A stretch of 64,000 nt of DNA, taken from positions 930,001 through 994,000 of the forward strand of contig NZ_FXTE01000001.1 of assembly GCF_900182615.1 (NCBI RefSeq), in the 5' to 3' direction. Below the pieces are notes generated by a model. The model did not search any database and was not told the origin of the DNA. It saw only the letters and a program-made list of their open reading frames with translations. The first letter of the stretch is position 1; each line of letters starts with the position of its first letter. The position numbers and the translations under genes are program-made. This DNA is from Ruegeria faecimaris. GTDB lineage: Bacteria; Pseudomonadota; Alphaproteobacteria; Rhodobacterales; Rhodobacteraceae. Of this stretch, positions 1 to 8,073 are shown in pieces.

Positions 1-687
1 CTGCGCTGGGATTGGATTCCAACCTATGCGCCCCTGGCACTTGAAGGTCTGTGGAGAACCATCTGGCTGTTGGCCGTCACCTGTGTGCTTGGGTTCTTGC
101 TGGCTGTTCCGCTGGGCCTCGCTCAGGCGATTGGGCCCTGGTATCTGTCGGCACCGGCGCGGGTGTTCTGCACGATCATTCGTGGCACGCCCATCCTTTT
201 GCAGATCTGGCTGCTATACTATGGGCTTGGATCGCTTTTCCCTCAGATTCCATGGATACGCGGCAGCGAGCTGTGGCCCTATCTGCGACAGGCTTGGCCC
301 TATGCGGTTCTGGCCCTGACCTTGTCGTACGCAGGCTACGAGGGCGAAATCATGCGCGGTGCCTTTGCCAGCGTTAAGAAGGGTCAACTCGAAGCGGCGC
401 AATCCTTTGGCATGCCTCGGTTTACCATGTTCCGCAGGATCTGGCTACCTCAGGCCATTCGCAGCGTGCTGCCGACACTAGGCGGTGAGACGATCCTACA
501 GCTGAAAGCAACCCCGCTGGTGGCGACGATAACAGTGGTTGAGATCTACGCTGTGTCGTCAAGAATTCGGGCGGACACCTTCGTGGTCTATGAACCGCTG
601 CTGCTGTTGGCACTGATCTATCTGATCATTGCAGGCATCATCACACTGATCTTCCGCCGCATCGAGCTGCAGGTCCCTGCCCGGTAA
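1..687 (+). CDS. Amino-acid ABC transporter permease (5' end outside the window)
   Basis: This is the inner-membrane channel subunit of a polar amino-acid (HisM/GlnP-like) ABC importer. The reading frame is open from the first base of the window, so the true start lies upstream and 228 codons are visible. The visible protein has several hydrophobic segments. The cytoplasmic EAA loop that docks on the ATPase is clear, with EAAQSFGM at visible residues 131-138 followed by the usual LPQAIR. The C-terminal stretch VEIYAVSSRIRADTF is also typical of this family. The partner permease, binding protein and ATPase are presumably upstream and are not seen, so the substrate cannot be named. The family is secure; the specificity is unknown. 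Confidence 0.9.
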   Translation: MRWDWIPTYAPLALEGLWRTIWLLAVTCVLGFLLAVPLGLAQAIGPWYLSAPARVFCTIIRGTPILLQIWLLYYGLGSLFPQIPWIRGSELWPYLRQAWPYAVLALTLSYAGYEGEIMRGAFASVKKGQLEAAQSFGMPRFTMFRRIWLPQAIRSVLPTLGGETILQLKATPLVATITVVEIYAVSSRIRADTFVVYEPLLLLALIYLIIAGIITLIFRRIELQVPAR

Positions 688-820
688 CGCGACGCCAGGC
701 ACCTAAGAAACCTGACACATGGTCAGACTCCCGGCTGCCAGCCCCCCCTATACCTTGCTTAACAGCAGGCGGCTGGCGACCGGTTTTACAGGTCGGCTGA
801 ACGCACCGAGGGCGTCGCGA
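688..820. other. Gene-free segment with a long-range inverted repeat
   Basis: This spacer lies between the permease stop and the 3' end of tRNA-Leu. It holds no convincing gene. A 9-bp perfect inverted repeat, CGCGACGCC (688-696) and GGCGTCGCG (811-819), encloses shorter pairings: CTGAC/GTCAG (712-716/722-726), GCCAGCC/GGCTGGC (737-743/771-777) and GACC/GGTC (778-781/791-794). Together they could fold as a closed multi-helix RNA on either strand. On the minus strand it would lie just downstream of tRNA-Leu. No known RNA family is recognised, and the folding is inferred by eye only. Confidence 0.3.
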
Positions 821-854
821 ATACAAGCTATAAGAAGATTGAAAGCCAATCACT

Positions 855-941
855 TGGTGCGGTCGAGAAGACTCGAACTTCCACGGGTGTTACCCCACAG
901 CGACCTCAACGCTGCGCGTCTACCAATTCCGCCACGACCGC
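855..941 (-). tRNA. tRNA-Leu (anticodon GAG)
   Basis: Read on the minus strand, the 87-nt segment starts GCGGTCG and ends CGACCGC followed by A and an encoded CCA, so the acceptor stem is a perfect 7-bp helix. The D arm is GCG/CGC, the anticodon arm is CAGCG/CGCTG around the loop TTGAGGT (anticodon GAG), and the T arm carries the GTTCGAGTC loop. A long variable arm lies between the anticodon and T arms, as expected of a class II leucine tRNA. It reads CTC/CTU leucine codons. Confidence 0.97.
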
Positions 942-965
942 ACTGTTAGTGACTTGGTAGTGGGG

Positions 966-994
966 CGTATAGACCTTGATGATCAAGATGTGAA
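966..994 (-). promoter_or_regulatory. Probable sigma-70-type promoter of tRNA-Leu
   Basis: On the minus strand, TTCACA (989-994) and TATACG (966-971) are separated by exactly 17 bp, and the tRNA 5' end follows 25 bp further on. The -35 hexamer matches 5 of 6 consensus positions and the -10 matches 4 of 6. The spacer contains an imperfect dyad, TTGATCATCAA. Confidence 0.5.
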
Positions 995-1083
995 GAGGCA
1001 AAAATCACGTTGGTTTGAATTCCCATTCGGCGCTCTTATCTTTAACAGGTTGTCGTCCAAATGACCCCGTCAGGAGCCCCGCC

Positions 1084-1743
1084 ATGACCTCGCCCGACCC
1101 TCGCCCCATCGTTCAGATCGACATAGTCTCGGATGTGGTTTGCCCCTGGTGCATTGTTGGATTCCGGCAGTTGGATCTGGCGCTCAAACAGCAAAATATT
1201 CTGGCAAAGCTGCGCTGGCATCCGTTCGAATTGAACCCAAACATGGCGTCCGAGGGTCAGAACCTGCGTGAGCACATTGCCGAGAAATACGGCTCCTCGA
1301 CGGAACAAAGCCAAGCGATGCGGGATCGATTGACGCAAATCGGGGCTGACTTGGGCTTTACCTTCGCCTTTGATGAAGAAAGTCGCATCGTAAACACATT
1401 TGCTGCACATCAGCTTCTTGACTGGGCCGAGGCTCAGGGTCGCCAGCATCCACTGAAACTGGCTTTGTTCGAGGCCTATTTCACCAATCAAAAAGACGTC
1501 TCGAATATCGATATCCTACTTGAGGCCGCCGAAACCGCCGGTCTGGATCGGAACGCAGCGCGCGCGGCGCTGGAATCGGGCGCTCATGTCGGCCCGGTCC
1601 GAGAGAAGCAGCAATACTGGACCAGCCGTGGCATTTCCGGCGTGCCCTCAATGGTGTTTGGCGGAAAGTATCTGCTGACCGGAGCGCAGGGGGCGGACAC
1701 CTATGCGCAGGTCCTGCAGCGCTGTTTGACCGAAGCGGCCTAG
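1084..1743 (+). CDS. DsbA-family (FrnE-like) thiol oxidoreductase
   Basis: A 219-residue thioredoxin-fold protein of the DsbA/FrnE group, predicted to catalyse dithiol-disulfide exchange. The active site CPWC is at residues 20-23 after an IDIVSDVVC strand, and the cis-proline loop (GVPSM) places Pro188 opposite it. There is no signal peptide, so it is probably cytoplasmic, like FrnE, rather than a periplasmic DsbA. The start was set at 1084 because AGGAG at 1072-1076 lies 7 bp upstream; the frame stays open to 1015 but without a ribosome site. It is followed 39 bp later by lipB on the same strand. Family is firm; substrate unknown. Confidence 0.88.
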   Translation: MTSPDPRPIVQIDIVSDVVCPWCIVGFRQLDLALKQQNILAKLRWHPFELNPNMASEGQNLREHIAEKYGSSTEQSQAMRDRLTQIGADLGFTFAFDEESRIVNTFAAHQLLDWAEAQGRQHPLKLALFEAYFTNQKDVSNIDILLEAAETAGLDRNAARAALESGAHVGPVREKQQYWTSRGISGVPSMVFGGKYLLTGAQGADTYAQVLQRCLTEAA

Positions 1744-1782
1744 GCCCTTTCCATCCATGCAACCAGCCGCTAAGGAGCCGGC

Positions 1783-2442
1783 ATGGAATGGAAGATTACT
1801 GACGGATTGACCGACTATGATGAGGCCATCGCCTTTATGGAGGCGCGCGTGGCCGATATCGCGGCGGGTGAGGCGGATGAGTGTATCTGGCTACTTGAGC
1901 ACCCTGCCCTGTACACAGCGGGCACTTCAGCCAAGGTCGAAGACCTGAAAGACCCGGACAGATTTCCAGTCTATACGTCAAAACGCGGTGGTGAATACAC
2001 CTATCATGGTCCGGGGCAGCGCATTGCTTATGTCATGCTGGACCTGAACAAACGCGGCAGGGATGTGCGCAAGTTTGTAAAGCAGCTTGAGAATTGGGTG
2101 ATCGCAGCTTTGGCCGAGTTCAACGTGACCGGGCAAATCCGCGACGGCCGTGTTGGTGTCTGGGTGCAACGGGATGACAAGCCGCTGACGCCAGCAGGCG
2201 AAAAAGCCGAGGACAAAGTCGCGGCGATCGGCCTGCGATTGCGTAAATGGGTCAGCTTTCACGGCATCTCGATCAATGTCGAACCGGATTTGAGCCATTT
2301 CTCTGGGATCGTACCCTGCGGCATCTCGAACCATGGCGTGACTTCTCTGGTCGATCTGGGTCTTCCGGTCGCGATGGATGATGTGGACAACGCGCTTAGA
2401 AAAACCTTCGCTGAGGTTTTTGGACCCTCGGGGGCGGATTAA
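1783..2442 (+). CDS. lipB: Octanoyl-[acyl-carrier-protein]:protein octanoyltransferase
   Basis: LipB moves the octanoyl group from octanoyl-ACP to lipoyl domains of the 2-oxoacid dehydrogenases and the glycine cleavage H protein, the first step of endogenous lipoate synthesis in the cytoplasm. The 219-residue protein carries [12 protein letters not shown] (68-79), the catalytic lysine Lys145 in KVAAIGLRL, and the thioester cysteine Cys179 in [11 protein letters not shown]. The Lys-to-Cys spacing of 34 residues equals that of the E. coli enzyme. AAGGAG lies just before the ATG. No lipA is nearby. The gene is followed by a spacer ending in a strong terminator hairpin at 2698-2736. Confidence 0.97.
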   Translation: MEWKITDGLTDYDEAIAFMEARVADIAAGEADECIWLLEHPALYTAGTSAKVEDLKDPDRFPVYTSKRGGEYTYHGPGQRIAYVMLDLNKRGRDVRKFVKQLENWVIAALAEFNVTGQIRDGRVGVWVQRDDKPLTPAGEKAEDKVAAIGLRLRKWVSFHGISINVEPDLSHFSGIVPCGISNHGVTSLVDLGLPVAMDDVDNALRKTFAEVFGPSGAD

Positions 2443-2697
2443 CTCGGATCACGAATCGAAAAACAGCCCGGCACCGACTACAATCCTGCCGTCAGATCCG
2501 CTCTGTTTCAAAATTTGGAAACAATTCCCGATCGGTCCGTCTGGTTTCCGACGGAATCTAGTTAAATTTCACAAATATGAATACTTGGGTCCCATTAACG
2601 CCTAGTATGGATTTACCGTTCTAGAGTGAGTGGTGTGTTAAGCCGGTGATCGCAGGTATCCCCTGGGAAAACAGGTAAGTGTTTTGGTTACGAGTCT
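2443..2697. other. Gene-free spacer, possible source of a small transcript
   Basis: About 255 bases between lipB and the plus-strand terminator hold no convincing coding frame. The composition is AT-richer than the neighbours. A small hairpin, CCTG/CAGG, occurs at 2663-2676. The region is either the long 3' untranslated end of the lipB message or a small RNA with its own promoter; I see no clear promoter. Confidence 0.35.
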
Positions 2698-2736
2698 GCC
2701 GTTCCGACCCCAAATCGGAACGGCAATTTCTTTTTT
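2698..2736 (+). terminator. Strong intrinsic terminator
   Basis: A perfect 10-bp stem, GCCGTTCCGA (2698-2707) with TCGGAACGGC (2715-2724), has a 7-nt loop and is followed by AATTTCTTTTTT. The T run makes it a plus-strand terminator. It lies 256 bp after the lipB stop and overlaps the tail of the convergent CDF exporter gene. Confidence 0.85.
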
Positions 2737-3661
2737 AGTGCTCATGTTTGTCATGTCCAAACCGGGCCAGATGGCCACAAACCTCTTCCCCACTTTCAAT
2801 TTCAAGCGTTGCATGGCCGATCCCGAACTGATCCTGCAGCGCATTCTTGATGGTTGTGGAAAGCCACCTGGCATCTTCGTCTGCGTGGCTGGTCGCAACC
2901 ACATGTGCAGTCAGGGCAGGTTCATGCTCCTGCATACTCCACAGATGAACGTGATGGACCGAAACAACGCCCTCGGTGGCCTCGATCATCGAAGCGACCT
3001 CTTCTGGGTCAAGGTCGGATGGTGCACCCAACATCAAGACGTGAATGGTTTCGCCAATTTCAGATTTCACATGCCAAAGGATGTAGACCGAGATCAGAAT
3101 GGTTACGGCGGGATCCACCCATGTCCAGTTGAACACGATGACCATGGTCCCGGCGACGATCACTGCCAACGAGCCCAATGCATCTGCCACATTGTGCAGA
3201 AAGGCCGCCCTGATATTCATACTGTCCTTTGCCATCGAATAGGTCAGTGCAGCCGTGATCAGATCGACGATCAGGGCCAGCGCTGCGATCCAGACGACGA
3301 TCCAGCCATTCACCGGTTCGGGCTCTATAAACCGCATGACACCTTCGTACATCAGATAAACGGCAAGAACGACAAGAGTGGTGTAGTTAACAAGAGCGGC
3401 CACAACCTCTGCCCGACCATAACCAAAGCTCATCCGTGGATCTGCCGGGCGTCGCGCAATCTTACGAGCGAAAAACGCGATGATCAGCGCGATGGCATCT
3501 GAAAAATTATGCAAGGCATCTGCGATCAAGGCCAGTGAGCCAGACAAAATGCCCCCCACTATTTGTGCAAGCGTCAATACCATATTGACGCCGATCGCTC
3601 CGACCACCCTCCGGTCACCGGCATTCGGATCAATGTGAGAGTGGGTGTGGTTATGTGACAT
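2735..3661 (-). CDS. Cation diffusion facilitator (zinc-type CDF exporter)
   Basis: A 308-residue inner-membrane proton/metal antiporter that exports divalent cations, most likely Zn2+. It has six predicted membrane segments and a C-terminal ferredoxin-like cytosolic domain. Metal-site signatures are HNFSD (His51, Asp55) in the second segment and HNVAD (His155, Asp159) in the fifth; the HxxxD/HxxxD pair is typical of Zn transporters such as ZitB/CzcD rather than the DD/HD pair of YiiP. Both termini are histidine-rich. It is transcribed divergently from a MerR regulator, with a MerR-type operator in the 81-bp gap. Zn preference is inferred; Cd or Co remain possible. Confidence 0.92.
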   Translation of the reverse strand: MSHNHTHSHIDPNAGDRRVVGAIGVNMVLTLAQIVGGILSGSLALIADALHNFSDAIALIIAFFARKIARRPADPRMSFGYGRAEVVAALVNYTTLVVLAVYLMYEGVMRFIEPEPVNGWIVVWIAALALIVDLITAALTYSMAKDSMNIRAAFLHNVADALGSLAVIVAGTMVIVFNWTWVDPAVTILISVYILWHVKSEIGETIHVLMLGAPSDLDPEEVASMIEATEGVVSVHHVHLWSMQEHEPALTAHVVATSHADEDARWLSTTIKNALQDQFGIGHATLEIESGEEVCGHLARFGHDKHEH

Positions 3662-3694
3662 GGCAGATCAGATCCTTGTTTTGAACTGCCATCT

Positions 3695-3725
3695 TATGTA
3701 ATTCCTCTAGTCACTAGAGGTTCAA
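3695..3725 (-). promoter_or_regulatory. MerR-type promoter/operator of the CDF exporter
   Basis: On the minus strand the promoter is TTGAAC (3720-3725), a 19-bp spacer, then TACATA (3695-3700). The overlong 19-bp spacer is the hallmark of MerR-activated promoters. The spacer carries the dyad CCTCTAGT-C-ACTAGAGG (3704-3720), with perfect 8-bp arms. This is where the adjacent MerR protein should bind and untwist the DNA when it senses its metal. Confidence 0.88.
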
Positions 3726-3742
3726 GAGGCAAAAAGCACAAA

Positions 3743-4156
3743 ATGTACTCAATCGGAGATTTGTCGCGGCAAACCGGGGTCAAGGTGCCCACGATCCGTT
3801 TCTATGAGGAAAAAGGCTTGTTGGCCAAACCGTATCGGACGGCGGGCAATCAGCGCAGATATGACGAGACTGCTCTGAAACGCCTCCAATTTATCCGGCA
3901 CTCGCGTGATCTGGGCCTGCCTTTGCCGGATGTCGAGGCGTTGCTTTCTTTGGAAGGGGCGCAGGGGGCGGATCTGGACCATGTTCATGAAATCGCGGAT
4001 CGTCAGCTGACTGAACTGCGCAACCGGATAACATTGCTGCGCAGCCTTGAGGCCGAACTGGAACGCATCACAGCCGCCTGTGACGGCACCCACGACCATG
4101 TATGTGAAGTGCTGAACGCGTTTGGCGACCATAGCATATGCCTTGGATCGCACTGA
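3743..4156 (+). CDS. MerR-family metal-responsive regulator (ZntR/CadR-like)
   Basis: A 137-residue MerR regulator. The N-terminal winged helix-turn-helix (SIGDLSRQTGVKVPTIRFYEEKGLL, residues 3-27) is followed by a dimerisation coiled coil at about 76-112 and a metal-binding tail. The tail has Cys113, His117, His119, Cys121 and Cys133, consistent with a Zn/Cd sensor. The gene is divergent from the CDF exporter, and a MerR-type dyad with a 19-bp promoter spacer lies between them, so the obvious role is to activate exporter transcription on metal excess and to restrain its own gene. Which metal is sensed cannot be settled from sequence alone. Confidence 0.92.
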   Translation: MYSIGDLSRQTGVKVPTIRFYEEKGLLAKPYRTAGNQRRYDETALKRLQFIRHSRDLGLPLPDVEALLSLEGAQGADLDHVHEIADRQLTELRNRITLLRSLEAELERITAACDGTHDHVCEVLNAFGDHSICLGSH

Positions 4157-4171
4157 TCCTGTAGCGGGTGA

Positions 4172-4591
4172 TCAGGCCAGCGCGTCTTTGATTTTACCGG
4201 CGTTTTTAGCGATCAGGTCAAAATCACCCATATTGCCCGGTGGTCGCATCGAAACGCCTTCGTGCCGCGGCAGAACGTGAAAATGCAGATGAAACACTTC
4301 TTGCCCACCTGCAGCCTCGTTGAACTGCTGGATGGTGACGCCATCCGCATCAAAGGCCGCTTTCACCGCCTGCGCCATCTTCTGAACCGTTGAGATCACA
4401 GAAGCAAGCTGTTCTGGGCTGGCATCCAGCACGTTGCGACAAGGCGTTTTCGGGATCACCAGCAGATGCCCGTCCGTGCGCGGCATGATGTCCATGAAGG
4501 CCAGTGTGTCGTCGTCTTCATAGACCCGGTTTGCAGGGATTTCACCACGCAGGATCTTGGCGAAAATGTTATCGGGATCATAGGCAGACAT
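4172..4591 (-). CDS. HIT-family nucleotide-binding protein (HINT type)
   Basis: A 139-residue histidine-triad protein, presumably a purine nucleoside phosphoramidase of the Hint branch. The diagnostic HLHFHVLP motif is at residues 101-108, with the catalytic triad histidines in it, and the N-terminal IFAKILRGEIPA block is typical. The length equals the family norm. It is convergent with the MerR gene (15 bp between stops) and lies downstream of a GST-like gene on the same strand. The physiological substrate of bacterial HINT proteins is poorly known. Confidence 0.93.
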   Translation of the reverse strand: MSAYDPDNIFAKILRGEIPANRVYEDDDTLAFMDIMPRTDGHLLVIPKTPCRNVLDASPEQLASVISTVQKMAQAVKAAFDADGVTIQQFNEAAGGQEVFHLHFHVLPRHEGVSMRPPGNMGDFDLIAKNAGKIKDALA

Positions 4592-4672
4592 ACTCGGCCT
4601 CCGTTTGGACGTTTTTCATGAGGTGTTTGTGCGGTGCCGCATCTTGGCGGTCAAGACGCAATGCACATGTGA

Positions 4673-5428
4673 TCAGAGCGACAAAGGTGTTTCCAGAAAA
4701 TCGCGGTATACCCTGTCCCGATGCAACAGCAAACCTGCCGAAAGAGTATCCCGTACAGGATCGGATATATGCTCGAAAACCCTTCGGGTACTCAGCCGCA
4801 TAGCACACAACTCTTCCGGCAACGGTGCGAACAAAGCCATGAAGGCAGCGCAATAGATATCTGCTGCAGTGAGCGTGTTGCCAAACAGAAAATCACCACT
4901 TTCTGCGAGCTTGCTACTGACGCGTTTCAATATTCCATCAGCGCGACCGGCAGCCATTTCACCTGCTTCTGTATCATAGCCGTATTTCTTGCCAAGATAG
5001 TCGGCAATCTTGGGATGGAACCCACCTTCTTGGCCTCGCATACCAGCATGGATTTGCTGAAGCCGCCTTTGCCAGCCCAATCCATTGGGGGCCGCCAGTA
5101 AGTCAATGAAGGCGAGAATGTCGGGCGCCATTGATGCTGGCAACAAATCTGGTTCAGGCGCGATTCGTTGTGCCAAGGCGACAATATCGGCCGTTTCGGA
5201 AAGCGGTACTTCATCTTTCCAGAACACAACCGGTGCGCTGTCCGTTTGCGCCCAGATGGTCTGCGCCCGGTCCTGATGGTCCAGATAAACTGGCAGCCAA
5301 GGCAGACGCTTTACGTGAAAAATACCCTTTGCGGCTTCGCTCCAAGGGCTTGGCACACCTCCGACAACGATCATGCGTAGCCCGGTGGCCGCCTGAGCCT
5401 TTTCGGTTGTCACGTAGTTCAGAACCAT
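4673..5428 (-). CDS. Glutathione S-transferase-like protein
   Basis: A 251-residue protein with a thioredoxin-like N-terminal half ([21 protein letters not shown], then [14 protein letters not shown]) and an all-helical C-terminal half. The SxT/SETADI element is where GSTs bind the gamma-glutamyl group. The start at 5428 is chosen for the GGAGGAG element 7 bases upstream; the frame stays open for 22 more codons without a ribosome site. It is divergent from ctaD across a 188-bp gap that carries an Fnr-type box. The substrate is not predictable. It is an atypical GST, so only the family is claimed. Confidence 0.75.
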   Translation of the reverse strand: MVLNYVTTEKAQAATGLRMIVVGGVPSPWSEAAKGIFHVKRLPWLPVYLDHQDRAQTIWAQTDSAPVVFWKDEVPLSETADIVALAQRIAPEPDLLPASMAPDILAFIDLLAAPNGLGWQRRLQQIHAGMRGQEGGFHPKIADYLGKKYGYDTEAGEMAAGRADGILKRVSSKLAESGDFLFGNTLTAADIYCAAFMALFAPLPEELCAMRLSTRRVFEHISDPVRDTLSAGLLLHRDRVYRDFLETPLSL

Positions 5429-5500
5429 CCGGTCTCCTCCATTTGCCGAAAGTTGTGCTCTTTTTCGAAGCCCTGCAACCGGCACCCGCGACAATTAATC

Positions 5501-5514
5501 TTGATCCAGATCAA
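5501..5514. promoter_or_regulatory. Fnr/FnrL-type box upstream of ctaD
   Basis: TTGAT (5501-5505), CCAG, ATCAA (5510-5514) is a perfect match to the symmetric Fnr consensus TTGAT-N4-ATCAA. It lies 102 bp before the ctaD start and 72 bp before the divergent GST start. Oxygen-responsive control of ctaD by an Fnr-family protein is the natural inference. Direction (activation or repression) depends on the transcription start, which I cannot see. Confidence 0.8.
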
Positions 5515-5616
5515 ACTCGACCATTGAAGGTCGCCCCCACGCAATCTAAAACCAGCAGGAATCCCGCGCGTTGGAGAGGTCCGACAGCGCGGTGTAGTTG
5601 CAACAGGAGGCACCTA

Positions 5617-7290
5617 ATGGCAGACGCAGCCATTCATGGTCACGACCATGAAGACCAGCGCGGGTTCTTTACCCGCTGGTTCATGTCGACCAACCACAAG
5701 GACATCGGGATTCTGTACCTGATCGTCTCGGCCCTGGCCGGTCTAATCTCGGTTCTGATGACTGTTATCATGCGGATCGAATTGATGGAGCCCGGGGTAC
5801 AGCACATGTGCATGGAAGGGTTCCGCTTGTTCGGCAGCGGTGCCGAGCTCTGCACTCCGAACGGGCATCTGTGGAACGTGATGATCACCTACCACGGTGT
5901 TCTGATGATGTTCTTCGTGGTCATCCCTGCCCTATTCGGCGGATTTGGCAACTATTTCATGCCGTTGCAGATTGGCGCGCCGGACATGGCGTTCCCGCGG
6001 ATGAACAACTTGTCCTTCTGGCTCTATGTCGCCGGTACTTCGCTGGGCGTGGCCTCGCTGCTGAGCCCCGGTGGTAACGACCAGCTTGGTTCGGGCGTCG
6101 GCTGGGTTCTGTACCCGCCGCTGTCGACGAGCGAGGGCGGAATGTCCATGGACCTCGCGATCTTTGCCGTGCACGTATCGGGCGCCTCCTCGATCCTCGG
6201 CGCGATCAACATGATTACCACCTTCCTGAACATGCGTGCCCCGGGCATGACCCTGTTCAAGGTGCCGCTGTTCAGTTGGTCGATCTTCATCACCTCGTGG
6301 CTGATTCTTCTGTCGCTGCCGGTTTTGGCAGGTGCGATCACCATGTTGCTAATGGACCGCAACTTTGGTTTCACCTTCTTTGATCCGGCCGGTGGTGGTG
6401 ATCCAATCCTGTATCAGCACATCCTGTGGTTCTTTGGCCACCCAGAAGTGTACATCGTGATCCTACCTGGATTTGGCCTTATCAGCCACATCATCGCGAC
6501 CTTCTCGCGCAAGCCAGTCTTCGGTTACCTGCCGATGGTTTGGGCACTTATTGCGATCGGTGTACTGGGCTTTGTCGTGTGGGCACACCACATGTACACA
6601 GTTGGCATGTCGGTCCAGCAGCAAGCCTACTTCATGCTGGCAACGATGGTCATCGCGGTTCCTACCGGCGTTAAGGTCTTCTCGTGGATCGCAACCATGT
6701 GGGGCGGCTCGATCGAGTTCAAGACACCGATGCTGTTTGCTTTCGGTTTCCTGTTCCTGTTCACCGTTGGTGGTGTGACCGGTGTGGTTCTGTCGCAGGC
6801 CGGTATCGACCGCGCCTATCACGACACATATTATGTGGTTGCACACTTCCACTATGTGATGTCGCTGGGCGCAGTGTTTGCGATCTTTGCTGGGATCTAT
6901 TTCTACTTCTCCAAGATGACAGGCCGTCAGTATTCAGAGTTCTGGGGCAAGGTTCACTTCTGGCTGTTCTTCATCGGCGCCAACCTGACCTTCTTCCCCC
7001 AGCACTTCCTGGGCCGTCAGGGCATGCCACGTCGCTACATCGATTATCCCGAAGCGTTCGCGCAGTGGAACTATGTCTCGTCGATTGGCGCCTTTGTATC
7101 CTTCGCCTCGTTCCTGCTGTTCTTTGGTATCGTGTTCTACGCCTTGTTCCGTGGCGCACGTGAGACCCGGAACAACCCGTGGAACGAATACGCGGATACG
7201 CTGGAATGGACCCTGCCCTCGCCGCCGCCCGAACACACGTTCGAGCAGCTGCCCAAGCAAGAAGACTGGGACAAGGGCCACGCGCACTGA
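5617..7290 (+). CDS. ctaD: Cytochrome c oxidase subunit I, aa3 type
   Basis: The catalytic subunit of the proton-pumping aa3 terminal oxidase, holding heme a, heme a3 and CuB in the inner membrane. The 557-residue protein has about 12 hydrophobic segments. WFFGHPEVY contains the CuB ligand His275 cross-linked to Tyr279, and [15 protein letters not shown] supplies His410 (heme a3) and His412 (heme a). These lie one residue from the Paracoccus numbering as I recall it. AGGAGG at 5605-5610 fixes the ATG at 5617; the same frame is open back to 5131 but that part overlaps the GST gene. Subunits II and III are not adjacent, as in Rhodobacter and Paracoccus, where ctaD stands alone. A terminator follows. 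Confidence 0.98.
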   Translation: MADAAIHGHDHEDQRGFFTRWFMSTNHKDIGILYLIVSALAGLISVLMTVIMRIELMEPGVQHMCMEGFRLFGSGAELCTPNGHLWNVMITYHGVLMMFFVVIPALFGGFGNYFMPLQIGAPDMAFPRMNNLSFWLYVAGTSLGVASLLSPGGNDQLGSGVGWVLYPPLSTSEGGMSMDLAIFAVHVSGASSILGAINMITTFLNMRAPGMTLFKVPLFSWSIFITSWLILLSLPVLAGAITMLLMDRNFGFTFFDPAGGGDPILYQHILWFFGHPEVYIVILPGFGLISHIIATFSRKPVFGYLPMVWALIAIGVLGFVVWAHHMYTVGMSVQQQAYFMLATMVIAVPTGVKVFSWIATMWGGSIEFKTPMLFAFGFLFLFTVGGVTGVVLSQAGIDRAYHDTYYVVAHFHYVMSLGAVFAIFAGIYFYFSKMTGRQYSEFWGKVHFWLFFIGANLTFFPQHFLGRQGMPRRYIDYPEAFAQWNYVSSIGAFVSFASFLLFFGIVFYALFRGARETRNNPWNEYADTLEWTLPSPPPEHTFEQLPKQEDWDKGHAH

Positions 7291-7307
7291 TCCCTCTGAA
7301 CCAACAG

Positions 7308-7335
7308 AAAACCCCGCCAACTTGGCGGGGTTTTT
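7308..7335 (+). terminator. Intrinsic terminator of ctaD
   Basis: CCCCGCC (7312-7318) pairs with GGCGGGG (7324-7330) around AACTT, is flanked by AAA upstream and followed by TTTTT. It lies 18 bp after the ctaD stop. Confidence 0.92.
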
Positions 7336-7429
7336 CATTTCTAAGTGGCGTGCCACCGGAAATTCGCCAGATCGGTCAAAATAGGGTACTCTGGTAAAGG
7401 CAAAACAATCGGCAACCCCGAGGGTTCAT

Positions 7430-8029
7430 ATGCCCGATCTTGATTTCTGGTACTCTATCGGAAGCACTTACAGCTTTCTGACGATCATGCGCCTGGACGA
7501 TTGGTGTTCTGAACACGATGCGTCCGTCACATGGCGGCCGTTCAATGTACGCACAGTGATGTCGCAGCAGAAGAACATCCCCTTTGCAGGGAAACCCGTC
7601 AAATCCGCCTATATGTGGCGCGACATTGAGCGTCGGGCGGCCAAGTACCATATGCACGCCCAGCTTCCTGCGCCCTACCCCATTTCTGACCTTGCCTTGG
7701 CAAATCAAGTAGCGCTGTTGGGAATGGAAGAAGGCTGGGGCAAGAACTTTACGCAAATTCTATATCGGATCTGGTTCGAAGAAGGTGTAGAGGCCGGCAG
7801 CGAAACCGCCCTGTCCGAAGCGCTACATCGCAGTCAGCAGGATCCCCGACTGATCCTGTCCCGCGCGCGCAGCCCCGACATTGTCGCCGCACTTGAGGCG
7901 GAAACACTACGCGCAATCAAGCTGGGCATTTTTGGCGCCCCAAGCCTGGTTGTGGGGAACGAAGTCTTTTGGGGGGATGATCGGCTGGACGATGCCCTAT
8001 CGTGGGCCCGCGTCGGGCACGTCATCTGA
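7430..8029 (+). CDS. 2-hydroxychromene-2-carboxylate isomerase-like (DsbA-fold, kappa-GST relative)
   Basis: A 199-residue protein of the DsbA-like thioredoxin fold related to 2-hydroxychromene-2-carboxylate isomerase and kappa GSTs. The opening DFWYSIGSTYSFL has serine where oxidoreductases have the CxxC motif, as in the glutathione-dependent isomerases. The closing motif GIFGAPSLVVGNEVFWGDDRLDDAL contains the cis-proline loop and matches the isomerase family well. No naphthalene-pathway genes are nearby, so the annotation marks the family and not the pathway. It follows the ctaD terminator and precedes a DUF2244 gene on the same strand. Confidence 0.82.
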   Translation: MPDLDFWYSIGSTYSFLTIMRLDDWCSEHDASVTWRPFNVRTVMSQQKNIPFAGKPVKSAYMWRDIERRAAKYHMHAQLPAPYPISDLALANQVALLGMEEGWGKNFTQILYRIWFEEGVEAGSETALSEALHRSQQDPRLILSRARSPDIVAALEAETLRAIKLGIFGAPSLVVGNEVFWGDDRLDDALSWARVGHVI

Positions 8030-8073
8030 ATTTTCAGCGTCGACTCGGACGCGCTTTGGGCTATCTTCCGGCC

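Noticed and set aside
975..987. TTGATGATCAA as an Fnr box upstream of tRNA-Leu
   Set aside because: Only one base separates the half-sites instead of four, so Fnr could not bind in the normal way.
2684..3502. A 272-codon plus-strand frame opposite the CDF exporter
   Set aside because: The exporter on the minus strand has all its membrane segments and metal motifs; the plus frame has none and includes the terminator.
5131..5616. Upstream extension of ctaD
   Set aside because: It overlaps the divergent GST gene and the Fnr box; a strong AGGAGG site supports the ATG at 5617.
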